Part shown: piece after piece, positions 50,464 to 59,808 of the stretch
Layout: each line of letters opens with the position of its first letter
Position numbering within the stretch: the stretch's first letter is position 1
Source of the DNA: Oscillospiraceae bacterium
GTDB lineage: Bacteria; Bacillota; Clostridia; Oscillospirales; Ruminococcaceae
Length of the DNA: 64,000 nucleotides
Reading direction: 5' to 3'
Assembly (NCBI GenBank): GCA_021202155.1
Contig: JAJQDP010000053.1
Coordinates: 62,001-126,000, forward strand
The notes under the pieces: generated by a model
Seen by the model: only the letters and a program-made list of their open reading frames with translations
What the model was told of the DNA's origin: nothing
The model's database searches: none
Position numbers and translations under genes: made by a program

Positions 50464-52133
50464 TTAGTCTTCGTCTTCAGTTTCGTCTACACCGATATAT
50501 TCCTTGCAGACGGTGCAGTAGCCGTTATCGTCAACGATGTGAGGATAGGTTGCAAGATGTCCGTTGATGAACATGCCGTGGTATTCCTCGTTGACATAGA
50601 TGAGTCTGCCGATTATCGCAGAGAACTGATAGAAGCTGACGGAAATCGTAACGTTGCCGGCAGGCATTTCAAAGCTGTATGTGCCGTCGCCGTTATCGGT
50701 AACTGCAATAAGGTTTCCGTTCTCGTCTACAACTGTGACAGACGAAACCTTGAAGTGCTTGTCGGGGTTGGTGACGATTGTGACTGTGTCCTCATAGGTT
50801 GCCGTTGTCGGGATTACTGTGTAAGAGCCGTTCTCAACATAGACTGTCTCGACATCAGATGCTGAGTAGATGGTCTTTGCGAATACCACTGAGACATCTA
50901 CGGGCTCTGCAGGCATTGTGAAGGTGTAGGTGCCATCTCCGTTGTCGGTAACAGTAACATCTCCGCTGTCGCCGGTAACGGTTACGGATTCAACCTCATA
51001 ACCGGTCTCGCAGGTAACCGTGAGTGTAACCTCTGTATCGGGAGCAATTACCTCATCAACTCCCGTAACCGTTCCCTCAGTAGCCTCATAGGTTACTGTA
51101 GTGGCATATCCGGCAACATAAGCACCGCTTGCAAGCTGGACATACTGCATGTTAGAATCGGAGCTGACGTAATACTCAGAAATATCGACGCTGTAGCTTC
51201 CGCCAGAAACAATAATGTTGTCCTCGTCCAAAACTGAGGAAGAATTGAAGGTGGTGCAATCTACAGTAGTTGACCCGGTGAACTCAACGGTAGTGCTGTT
51301 GTTGATGTAGGTGCTTGAAGTAGCGACGGCAGAAGTTGCAGATATATCAGTATCGGTGATGGTGATATACGCAATTGTAGATCTTGTCTTGGACTGCCCT
51401 CTCAGTGCAACTGCGGCAGAGGAAGTTCCCGAAAGGGTTATGGAGCAGTCGGTGACGTTCCAGACAGACTTGCCGTTACCGGAAGCATACAAGCCATACT
51501 TGACGCCGGTAAGTGTGCAACCGGTCAGGTTGACTTCATAGCTTGTACCAACTATGCTCGAAGTGTTGGATGTGGAAACAACCGCCGCGTTGTTGCCCTT
51601 GCTTACACTGCTGAGTGTGCAATTTGTGACGTTAACGGTGGGATCCATGTTGATGTAGATGTAAATCGCCGAATAGGTGTACGAATTGGTGGTTCCGGTG
51701 CTGATATTGGCAATGACCAGGTCCTCCAGGTTCAAGGTAGCATAGGTGTTTGCGGCAAAGAGTCCGTATACGCTCTTACCGGTAACAGTACCGTTCTTGA
51801 CGGTTGCAACAGAACCGGACTTTATCGCAATCATGTTGCCATAGGTGTGGAGCTCGTTCCGGTCAGGGTGAAGCCGTTAAGGTCAAAGGTTACGTTGCCG
51901 TTCAACTGCAAGCCTGAGCCTGAATAGCTGGTATCGCACAAAAGTGTGATGGTTGCAGTAGTGTCGCTTGACAAAGCATTGAATGCAGAAGCGATGGTGG
52001 TATAGTTTGTTGTTACCCCATCGATGGTGACAGATGCAACATAGGTGTCATCCGCAAAGCTTGTGACTGCAAGGGTCGTGCAAGCCATGACTATGGCGAG
52101 CAGAACGCTCACAAGGCGTGAAATTCTTTTCAT
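50464..52133 (-). pseudogene. secreted beta-helix surface protein split by a frameshift
   Basis: From the ATG at 52133 (GAGGAGG upstream) a signal peptide MKRISRLVSVLLAIVMACTT leads into ATITLLCDTSYSGSGLQLNG and FDLNGFTLTGTSS, then TGA at 51831-51833. The second frame, open to 50464, continues the same repeat pattern (SGSVATVKNGTVTGKSVYGL), so one gene of about 555 codons is shifted near 51835. The C-terminal part has two GYEVESVTVTGDSG-like bacterial repeat domains and a CTVC end. The stop and next ATG overlap as ATGA, so coupled translation is possible. Confidence 0.78.
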
Positions 52134-52360
52134 AAGTAAGTCCTCCTCAAATATCATCAGGGTATAAATCCCCGTCTAAAGATAGGCTTATAATATCACA
52201 CTCAAACCCGCATTGCAAGCCATTTTGTAAAATTTCAGCCTGTTAAAATATCTACTACAACCTTGCCGAAAATTGTTTGTGCAATTTGTACACAAGTTGC
52301 GTGCCACTTGCCTTTTCCTTCGGTTTGTGCTATGATACTTCCAATAAAGGAGGTCATCGC

Positions 52361-53170
52361 ATGGTTGATACAATAAAAAAAGCCGCAGTCGTGGGACTCG
52401 GCAATATGGGCGGTGCGATTCTTTCGGGAATCGTTTCGGGAGGAATCCTCCCGGCAGAGGCTATCGCAGGAGCTGACAAGTCGGAGGCTTGCAGGAAAAA
52501 GGCAGAGAGGCTGGGAGTAGTCGCCTTCTCCGAGCCAAAAGATGCAGTAGCAGACGCCGATTTGGTGATACTTGCCGTGAAGCCGCAGTCGCTCGACTCG
52601 CTCATGAGCGAAATCGGCTCGGTCAATAAGTCCGCGGTTATCGTCTCAATTCTTGCCGGAAAGAAGATTTCCACTCTTGAAGGGTATTTCGGCGCAGGCG
52701 CGAAAATTGTCCGCGTCATGCCGAACACCCCGGCACTCGTTGGAGTCGGAATGAGCGGAATCTCGGGAAACGCCAATGTCTCCGACGAGGAACTCGCCAA
52801 AGTGGTGGAGATTTTCTCATCCTTCGGGAAGGCGGCTGTTGTGGATGAATCCCTCATGGACATCGTGACCGGAATCAGCGGTTCAGGTCCTGCATATGTC
52901 TACATGTTCATCGATGCGCTCATCAAGGCGGGAGTCAAGGGCGGAATGGGTGAAGAGACCGCCAAGCTCTTCGCGGCGCAGACAGTCAAGGGTGCGGCGG
53001 AGATGGTTCTTGAGAGTGACACCTCCCCCGAACAGCTCAAAATAAACGTCTGCTCCCCCGGCGGCACCACTATCGAAGCGGTGAAGGTGCTGGAGGAACA
53101 GGGGTTTGAGGATATTGTTATGAAGGCAGTTGGGGCGTGTGCGGAGAAATCGAGGGTGATGGGGAAATGA
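52361..53170 (+). CDS. proC: pyrroline-5-carboxylate reductase
   Basis: 269 aa from the ATG at 52361 (AAAGGAGGT upstream). Dinucleotide site VVGLGNMGGAILSGIVSGGI, LVILAVKPQSLDSLM, VRVMPNTPALVGVGMSGISG and the C-terminal dimer helix GSGPAYVYMFIDALIKAGVK. Last step of proline synthesis, NAD(P)H dependent. Promoter TTGCCT-17-TATGAT lies just upstream. Confidence 0.97.
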   Translation: MVDTIKKAAVVGLGNMGGAILSGIVSGGILPAEAIAGADKSEACRKKAERLGVVAFSEPKDAVADADLVILAVKPQSLDSLMSEIGSVNKSAVIVSILAGKKISTLEGYFGAGAKIVRVMPNTPALVGVGMSGISGNANVSDEELAKVVEIFSSFGKAAVVDESLMDIVTGISGSGPAYVYMFIDALIKAGVKGGMGEETAKLFAAQTVKGAAEMVLESDTSPEQLKINVCSPGGTTIEAVKVLEEQGFEDIVMKAVGACAEKSRVMGK

Positions 53171-53403
53171 AGTTTGGCTAAAGCCAAACTTGCTATTTTC
53201 GGCGTTGCCGAAAATAGCACCCCTCAGTCAGCTTCGCTGACAGCTCCCCTTGTCAGGGGAGCCTATTTATATTCTCCCAAAAGCTTCTGGCAGAAGCAGT
53301 CAAAGCCTCCCCTGACAAGGGGAGGGGGACCGCCGGCGAAGCCGGTGGTGGAGGGGTGCTATTTCAGGCGAAGCCTGAAATAGCGTCGGCACCAAAGGTG
53401 CCG
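53168..53403. repeat. large stacked-hairpin array
   Basis: Modules in order: AAGTTTGGC-TAAA-GCCAAACTT, GCTATTTTCGGC-GTT-GCCGAAAATAGC, ACCCCTCAGTCAGC-TTC-GCTGACAGCTCCCC, CTTGTCAGGGGAGCC, its inverse TCCCCTGACAAGG, a CCGCCGGC/GCCGGTGG pair, GCTATTTCAGGC-GAA-GCCTGAAATAGC and GTCGGCACC-AAA-GGTGCCGAC. It overlaps the last bases of proC. Confidence 0.85.
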
Positions 53404-53423
53404 ACAAATTCCGAATTCGGACG

Positions 53424-54638
53424 TCAATCCGTATACGCCACCGCCAGCACCTGCAAGTCGCACTTGACGTTGTCGCCATAGGCGGTGAATTCTATCCTGA
53501 ACTCGCCGGATTCTTCGGCTCTGTAGAGGATTCCGACTGACGGGCAGAGCCAGCCGCTCGAATCATATTCATTGAAGATTTCGCTGTTCACGAGTTCGCC
53601 ATTGAAATAAACCTTCGCTTCAAGAGTGCCGTACTCCGAACCTGACGAGGTCGGGTACACAACATAAGCATTCGTTCCGGTGAAGGTGAAGACGAGCGGG
53701 TCGTTCGAGTCGTCATAGGTCTTTGTCCAGCCGTCTGAGTAGTGGAAGCCGGAGCTCTTTTTCTTCCATGAGCCGAGGTCTTCCGCGTCATATGTCGAAT
53801 GCTGGAGCATATGGGCGTTCTCGTAGGTACAGCCGTAAAGTGCATCTGGAATAGTTATATCCGAAGCACTTCCGTCAAGGCGGTCAACCTCATCAAAGAA
53901 GTAGGCGATGAACTCGGCTACAACCGCGTTTCCATCGGCGTTCGGGTGGGTGTAGTCGTCCGAGAAATCGCTCCACTCAAGGGCACCGTTGTCAAAGAGA
54001 TAGGTGATACCGTCAGCATAGCTGATCATCGGCAGGTCATAGTACTCGCCGATTTCTTTTTTCCAGTCCTGAGAGGTCCAACCCTCCTCCATTCTTGCAA
54101 ACAAAAGGATTACTGCCGGCTGAGACTCACACTGCAAACAGTCGCGGATAAGGCTCTCGAATGCATCATAGTACTCATCGTCGCTTCCGTCGTTGACGGC
54201 GAATTCAATGAAGACGATGTCCGGGTCGTACGCTTCAACGTCGTCCTCAAATCTGAGAGCTCCCAAGGTTGAGGGCGTTCCGCTGATTCCGGAATTATAG
54301 TAATGGACATTATCGCCATTGCCTTTGCCGAACTTCTCCTGGAAATAGGTGAACGAACGGTAGGCGTAGCAGGTCTCAAGCCCGTCGCCCTCGGTGATTG
54401 AGCCGCCGATGTAGACTATGTTGCAGTCCTCGCCACTCTCTGCTTTCTCAATAGCCTGCTTAAGGCGATAGGTATTGCCGGTCTGGGTCAGAGAAATTAT
54501 CTTCGCGTTGTTGAGGTAATCCTCGTACGAGGAGGGATTTTCGATTGTTTCAAGAGCCACTGAGGTCTCCTTTCCGCAGGCACTGAGACACCCGCACAGC
54601 AAACATACTGCCAAAATTATAGATAGGATTTTCTTCAT
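53424..54638 (-). CDS. SGNH/GDSL-hydrolase lipoprotein
   Basis: 404 aa from the ATG at 54638 (GGGAGG upstream). Lipobox LSAC in MKKILSIILAVCLLCGCLSA. SGNH blocks: nucleophile Ser in VYIGGSITEGDG, Gly in NSGISGTPSTLGA, Asn in EFAVNDGSDDE, and the DxxHPN-type YTHPNADGN. The C-terminal half is a strand-rich, possibly sugar-binding domain. Likely an acetyl esterase acting on surface or dietary polysaccharide; the substrate is inferred from family. Confidence 0.9.
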   Translation of the reverse strand: MKKILSIILAVCLLCGCLSACGKETSVALETIENPSSYEDYLNNAKIISLTQTGNTYRLKQAIEKAESGEDCNIVYIGGSITEGDGLETCYAYRSFTYFQEKFGKGNGDNVHYYNSGISGTPSTLGALRFEDDVEAYDPDIVFIEFAVNDGSDDEYYDAFESLIRDCLQCESQPAVILLFARMEEGWTSQDWKKEIGEYYDLPMISYADGITYLFDNGALEWSDFSDDYTHPNADGNAVVAEFIAYFFDEVDRLDGSASDITIPDALYGCTYENAHMLQHSTYDAEDLGSWKKKSSGFHYSDGWTKTYDDSNDPLVFTFTGTNAYVVYPTSSGSEYGTLEAKVYFNGELVNSEIFNEYDSSGWLCPSVGILYRAEESGEFRIEFTAYGDNVKCDLQVLAVAYTD

Positions 54639-54717
54639 AATATAAGCCTCCCTTAAGAAAAATGCGGCTACTGAAGCGAGCAGCCGCATCTATGTCTATA
54701 GTTCGTAAATCTTGTTA

Positions 54718-55860
54718 TCAGTTGATAATGGTCTTCTCGGTTTCCTTGTCGAAGAGATGGATTCTGTTCGCATCGATAGCGCAGGTGATAACATCCTGAG
54801 GTCTTGCGGTCGAATGGTTGGAAACACGAGCAGTGAGGTTGATGCCCTCGCAGGTGAGGTAGAGATAGGTCTCAGCACCCATCATTTCGGCTACGTTAAC
54901 GGTGGTCTCGATGATACCGGTCTTAGCGGAGGAGATGAACATCTCTTCATCGTGGATGCACTCCGGACGAACGCCGCAGATGATTTCCTTGTTGAGGTAA
55001 GGAGCCAGAACTTCTTCGTTGATCTTTGCCTCGGGAAGCTCGATATAGAACTTTCTTCCTCTGGTTTCCTTGGTGTCTTCTGAACCGAACTCGACGTTGT
55101 ACTTGCCATCGACCTTAATAAGCTTAGAATCGATGAAGTTCATCTGAGGAGATCCGATGAATCCTGCTACGAAGAGGTTGCAGGGATAGCTGTAAAGATT
55201 CTGAGGAGTATCGACCTGCTGGATGAAGCCGTCCTTCATAACGACGATTCTGTCAGCCATGGTCATAGCCTCTGTCTGGTCATGGGTTACGTAGATGAAC
55301 GTAGTTCCAAGTCTCTTATGGAGAAGGGTGATCTCGGTTCTCATCTGAGCACGGAGCTTAGCATCAAGGTTCGAGAGAGGCTCGTCAAGTAAGAATACCT
55401 GAGGCTCACGAACGAGTGCACGACCGAGGGCAACACGCTGTCTCTGACCACCGGACAAAGCCTTCGGCTTTCTGTCAAGAAGGTGAGAGATGTCGAGGAT
55501 TCTTGCGGCTTCCTCAACCTTGCGGGCGATCTGATCCTTCGGGGTCTTTCTGAGTTTAAGACCGAATGCCATGTTCTCGAAAACTGTCATATGAGGATAA
55601 AGAGCGTAGTTCTGGAATACCATCGCGATGTCTCTGTCCTTAGGAGCAATATCGTTAACCAATCTGTTGCCGATATAGAGCTCGCCGTCGGTGATTTCCT
55701 CAAGACCTGCGATCATTCTGAGGGTAGTGGATTTGCCGCATCCTGAAGGTCCTACAAGGATAATGAATTCCTTGTCCTTAACCTCCAGACAGAAGTCGGA
55801 AACTGCGACAACTCCGCCGGGATACTTCTTGTAAATATGCTTTAGTGATAAGCTTGCCAT
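54718..55860 (-). CDS. sugar ABC transporter ATP-binding protein (MsmK/UgpC type)
   Basis: 380 aa from the ATG at 55860 (GGAGG upstream). Walker [17 protein letters not shown], signature [20 protein letters not shown], Walker [22 protein letters not shown]-loop [20 protein letters not shown], and a C-terminal TOBE-like regulatory domain. It powers carbohydrate uptake. No permease or binding-protein gene adjoins, so it probably serves several importers, as MsmK does. Confidence 0.95.
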   Translation of the reverse strand: MASLSLKHIYKKYPGGVVAVSDFCLEVKDKEFIILVGPSGCGKSTTLRMIAGLEEITDGELYIGNRLVNDIAPKDRDIAMVFQNYALYPHMTVFENMAFGLKLRKTPKDQIARKVEEAARILDISHLLDRKPKALSGGQRQRVALGRALVREPQVFLLDEPLSNLDAKLRAQMRTEITLLHKRLGTTFIYVTHDQTEAMTMADRIVVMKDGFIQQVDTPQNLYSYPCNLFVAGFIGSPQMNFIDSKLIKVDGKYNVEFGSEDTKETRGRKFYIELPEAKINEEVLAPYLNKEIICGVRPECIHDEEMFISSAKTGIIETTVNVAEMMGAETYLYLTCEGINLTARVSNHSTARPQDVITCAIDANRIHLFDKETEKTIIN

Positions 55861-56021
55861 CAAAAGGCCTCCTCGCCGAATTTTTAAAACTTGCTAATCT
55901 CTCGGGTTAGCACCTGTGATAATTATACTATATCGAGCCCGCCTTTACAAGACGGCGTTTTCACCAAAGTTTAAGGTGTGTTTTTATGCAATTTGACTAT
56001 AGGCTCTTCTAGAAAATTTTG

Positions 56022-56756
56022 TTAATAGGAAATAAGAGACTTAATCTCATTTTCTTCCAGAAGCCGTACCTCTCCCTCACTGAGTTTGTCGTCCAGAGTG
56101 ACCCCACCAATCCTCACTCTTCTGAGGTATACAACGCTGTTTCCCGTCGCCTCAAACATCCTCTTTATCTGGTGGAATTTGCCCTCGTGAAGGGTCACGA
56201 AGCACTCCATATTGTGGTCAGAGCTACTGTCGCAACCACAGATTTCGAGCTCAGCCGGCAGGCACTTTTCATCCTCGTCAATGGTCATTCCACTCCTGAA
56301 GAGCTCCGGGGCATCGTCTGAAACCGGCTTTTCAAGCCGGACGAAATATCTCTTTGGAACATGGCTGGAAGGTGAAAGCATCCTGTGCGCAAGCTCGCCA
56401 TCATCAGTCAAAAGCACGAACCCAACGCTATCCTTGTCCAGTCTTCCCGCCGGAAAAAGCCCCGGTCGCCGTAGTTCCGGCGGCAAGAGCTCCATAACCG
56501 TTGGCGTCAGCTTATCCCGCACGGCGCACACCACGCCTGCAGGCTTGTTGAGCATTATGTAGAGGTGCTCGCGATACGAGATCACCTTCTCCGAGACCGC
56601 AACAACTGCTTTTTCGGGGTCAAGCTTATGGTCATACCTCTTGACCGTCTCTCCGTCGACGGTCACCAAGCCCTTTTTCAGGAGCTCCTTGGCACCGGTT
56701 CGGGAGACATCGGGCAATTGTCCCGCTAAAAACTTGTCAAGGCGAATTTCCGGCAT
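56022..56756 (-). CDS. 16S rRNA pseudouridine synthase, RsuA family
   Basis: 244 aa. N-terminal S4 domain (EIRLDKFLAGQLPDVSRTGA) and catalytic domain with Asp in GRLDKDSVGFVLLTDDGELA; also KPAGVVCAVRDKLTP. Makes pseudouridine in rRNA of the small subunit by family. One base separates it from the upstream HAD gene, so the two are co-translated. Confidence 0.95.
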   Translation of the reverse strand: MPEIRLDKFLAGQLPDVSRTGAKELLKKGLVTVDGETVKRYDHKLDPEKAVVAVSEKVISYREHLYIMLNKPAGVVCAVRDKLTPTVMELLPPELRRPGLFPAGRLDKDSVGFVLLTDDGELAHRMLSPSSHVPKRYFVRLEKPVSDDAPELFRSGMTIDEDEKCLPAELEICGCDSSSDHNMECFVTLHEGKFHQIKRMFEATGNSVVYLRRVRIGGVTLDDKLSEGEVRLLEENEIKSLISY

Positions 56757-56757
56757 T

Positions 56758-57465
56758 TCAATCTTCCTCTTTCAGTAGTATCTCCGCGACACTCGCCATG
56801 TCCGGCTTCAGGAGAACATGGTCGGCATCGGGAATCGGCTCATCCGGCGAGATGTCCGAGCGGATATACATCGTGTGCAACCCGACGGCTTTCCCACCCT
56901 GAATGTCACAGACCCCGTCGTTTCCTATCATGATGGCAGTACTGACATCAATGTTGTGCTTATCAAGGAGCTTGTTATAAAACTCAATGTCCGGCTTTTT
57001 GCAATTGTGGTCGGACGAGATGAAGATGTCGTTGAAGCAATCGTAAATGCCGAGAGATTTCAGCTCATATTCGGTGAATATTCGTTGAGCATTCGAGAGA
57101 AGATAGACCTTCCTGCCACTCTCGCGCAGTCTTCCGAGCATTTCCTTCGCGCCGTCGTAGAGCCTTAAATGCTCAATCGAGAGAATCCGGAAGAACTGTC
57201 CCGAGTGGAGCGTGAGTGTGTCATCTGCCCGGACGCCTTTTTCCTCAAACAACTTCCTGAAAACCTGTTCTATCTGGATTTCCGAAAACCGGGTTTCGAG
57301 CTCGGAAACTGTCCGAAAATAGCTGTCCTTAAGCTCATCCGGAGAATAGTCCGCGCCATAGAACTTATAGAAGAGCGAAAGCTTCTCCCAGAGTTCATCC
57401 TTTGTCTCATCCGTGCGGATGTCGCAGAGAGTCCCGTAGAAGTCGAATATACAGGTTTTATACAT
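56758..57465 (-). CDS. HAD-superfamily hydrolase (phosphatase type IA)
   Basis: 235 aa. Motif I is FDFYGTLCD, with Tyr where many phosphatases have the second Asp, as in dehalogenase-type members. Motif II is LLSNA, and motifs III/IV are KPDIEFYNKLL and MIGNDGVCDIQGGKAVGLHT. Phosphatase or related chemistry; the Tyr makes the catalytic class uncertain. Coupled to the pseudouridine synthase. Confidence 0.88.
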   Translation of the reverse strand: MYKTCIFDFYGTLCDIRTDETKDELWEKLSLFYKFYGADYSPDELKDSYFRTVSELETRFSEIQIEQVFRKLFEEKGVRADDTLTLHSGQFFRILSIEHLRLYDGAKEMLGRLRESGRKVYLLSNAQRIFTEYELKSLGIYDCFNDIFISSDHNCKKPDIEFYNKLLDKHNIDVSTAIMIGNDGVCDIQGGKAVGLHTMYIRSDISPDEPIPDADHVLLKPDMASVAEILLKEED

Positions 57466-57478
57466 CTTTTATCCCTCT

Positions 57479-57949
57479 TTATGCCGTCGCGGCTGTGCCC
57501 TCTCTTACGAGTCCTTGCATGAAGCCACCGAGTTCTGTACAGCAGACATCTCCGGCGATGAGGACGCCGTCGCAAATCATCAGGTTCACGACTATGTTGT
57601 CCTCGTCCGCGTAGTTATAGATTTCATAGGTGTAGATTTCGACAAGACAGCCTTTGTATGAGCTCAGGTCCAAGCCCTGCTCAAGCTGCAGGTCGTTATA
57701 CTGGCTGTAGACGTCGTTCCACTCCTCCGGGATGATGACGCTCCTGACATCAATCGCAGATTCGGACGTCTCCCAACCAAGTTCATGCAGGAATTCAAGC
57801 TGTGACGCTTCATCGGGAAGCGAGATAGTCTTGCTCCCGCCATAGAATCTGTTGAAGAGAAACACCGCAACGAATACAATCAGCAATGCCAACAGGATAT
57901 ACCCCAGCACCTGCGCCACTTTTTTAACCTTCACCGTCTTAACAAACAT
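57479..57949 (-). CDS. DUF4830-like membrane-anchored protein
   Basis: 156 aa. One membrane segment near 11-33, then an extracytoplasmic domain with SQLEFLHELGWETSESAIDV and IIPEEWNDVYSQYNDLQLEQ, features of DUF4830 proteins. Ends in GLVREGTAATA. Located 13 bases upstream of the HAD gene in the same operon. Function unknown. Confidence 0.75.
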   Translation of the reverse strand: MFVKTVKVKKVAQVLGYILLALLIVFVAVFLFNRFYGGSKTISLPDEASQLEFLHELGWETSESAIDVRSVIIPEEWNDVYSQYNDLQLEQGLDLSSYKGCLVEIYTYEIYNYADEDNIVVNLMICDGVLIAGDVCCTELGGFMQGLVREGTAATA

Positions 57950-58031
57950 ACCTAACCCTCCGAAAGTTGTCTTTTGGTCAAGTATATGCTTGCCCTTCGG
58001 AAGTTAGAAGCGTGAAGAGTGAAGAGTGGAG

Positions 58032-59792
58032 TTAATGAGCAAACTGGCTGTTGTAGAGTTCATAGTAGAAGCCGTGCTTTGCTAAGAGCTCGTCATGCTT
58101 GCCTTGCTCTATAATGTGACCGTCCTTCATGACGAGGATCAGGTCTGAGCTCATGATGGTTGAGAGGCGGTGGGCGACTATGAACGTGGTCTTGCCCTGC
58201 ATAAGCTTCTCGAACGAACGCTGGACACGGAATTCGGTCTTGGTATCGATTGACGAGGTCGCCTCGTCCAAAATAAGCATCGGAGGTTTCGTCAGCATTA
58301 CTCTCGTGATGCAGAGAAGCTGTTTCTGACCTGCCGAGAGATTTCCGCCCTCCTCACCAATCGGTGTATCGTAGCCCTGAGGAAGACGCCTGATGAAGCT
58401 GTCGGCGTGGGTGGTCTTTGCGGCGGCTATCATCTCATCGTCCGAAGAGTCGGGCTTTCCAATCTTGAGGTTGTCCCGGATAGTCCCCGATTTCAGCCAG
58501 GTGTCCTGCAAGACCATGCCATAGTTTTCGCGGAGGCTGTGTCGGGTGATGTCGCGGATGTCGTGACCCTCTACTGAGATAGAACCGCCGTCGACATCAT
58601 AGAAGCGCATGAGAAGGTTTATTAAAGTTGTCTTCCCGCATCCAGTCGGACCGACAATTGCGATTCTCTGACCGGCTTTGACCGAAAGATTGAAGTTTTC
58701 GATGAGGCTTGTGTCGGGATTATACGAGAACGAAACGTTCTTGAGCTCGATATTGCCCTTGACTTCCGAGAGCTCAGGCAAGCCTTCGTCCGAAGGCTGG
58801 GGCTCAGCCTCGATGAGCTCGAAAATTCTTGCGGCGCAGGCAATTGCGTTCTGGAGTTCGGTGATAACGCCGCTTATCTCGTTGAAGGGCTTGGTGTACT
58901 GGTTGGCGTAGCTTAAGATACATGTAAGACCGCCGACGGTGACTGTTCCGGCGACTACTGAAAGAGCACCGGCAAGTCCTACAGCCGCATAGACAACGGC
59001 ATTCACAAATCTTGTCGAAGGATTGACGAGCGACGAATAGAAGATGGCTTTCGAGGAGGTTTTCGTCAGGTCGTCGTTAATCTTCTTGAAGCGGTCGTGA
59101 CTTCTGTCGGTGTAATTGTACGCCTTGACCGTCTTCGCGCCGCCGACCATTTCGTCGATGAGTGCGGTCTGACTTCCCCTTATCTCCGACTGCTTTTTGA
59201 AGAGATTGTAGGTCGAAGTCGCTAAGAACCTCGCGACAAATAGCGAAAGCGGCGTGAGAACTACCGCGATAATCGTTATCTTCCAGCTTATTGAGAGCAT
59301 GAAGAGAAGTGTGCAGATGATTGTGGCGATTCCCGTGAAGAACTGCGAGAAGCCAAGGAGAAGTCCGTCCGCAAGCTGATCGACATCGGAAGTAACTCTT
59401 GAGACCAGATCGCCGTGCGGGTGCGAGTCGATGTACTTGAGCGGAAGGTTCTCTATCTTCTGGAATGCCTTTTCGCGGAGGTCTCTTACCGTCTCATAGG
59501 TAATTCTGTTGTTGATGACGTTCATCAGCCATTGCAAGAATGCCGCTATAATAGCGATTATTGTGGCTTTCACAAGGAAGCTCACGACCATCGCGAGGTC
59601 GACGCCGTTCTCGGTGATGTAGTCGATAGCGTCTCCGAAAAGGATCGGGACATAGAGGGTCAGGACTACAGAAGCCGCCGCTAAGATTATCGACAGGATA
59701 AGAAGGACGCTGTACTTTTTTATGAACCTGAGAAGCTCCTTTAACGTCTGGGAAGCCGGCTGATTGGATTGTACTTTTGATTTGTTGCTCAT
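58032..59792 (-). CDS. ABC exporter half-transporter with consensus ATP site
   Basis: 586 aa from the ATG at 59792 (GGGGAGT upstream). Six membrane helices, then an ATPase domain: Walker A GPTGCGKTTLINLLMR, signature LSAGQKQLLCITRVM and Walker B MLILDEATSSIDTKTE with the catalytic Glu. It follows its partner by 16 bases. The pair is a heterodimeric exporter of the TM287/288 or LmrCD kind, for drugs, peptides or lipids. Confidence 0.95.
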   Translation of the reverse strand: MSNKSKVQSNQPASQTLKELLRFIKKYSVLLILSIILAAASVVLTLYVPILFGDAIDYITENGVDLAMVVSFLVKATIIAIIAAFLQWLMNVINNRITYETVRDLREKAFQKIENLPLKYIDSHPHGDLVSRVTSDVDQLADGLLLGFSQFFTGIATIICTLLFMLSISWKITIIAVVLTPLSLFVARFLATSTYNLFKKQSEIRGSQTALIDEMVGGAKTVKAYNYTDRSHDRFKKINDDLTKTSSKAIFYSSLVNPSTRFVNAVVYAAVGLAGALSVVAGTVTVGGLTCILSYANQYTKPFNEISGVITELQNAIACAARIFELIEAEPQPSDEGLPELSEVKGNIELKNVSFSYNPDTSLIENFNLSVKAGQRIAIVGPTGCGKTTLINLLMRFYDVDGGSISVEGHDIRDITRHSLRENYGMVLQDTWLKSGTIRDNLKIGKPDSSDDEMIAAAKTTHADSFIRRLPQGYDTPIGEEGGNLSAGQKQLLCITRVMLTKPPMLILDEATSSIDTKTEFRVQRSFEKLMQGKTTFIVAHRLSTIMSSDLILVMKDGHIIEQGKHDELLAKHGFYYELYNSQFAH

Positions 59793-59808
59793 AGCTGACT
59801 CCCCTTTC

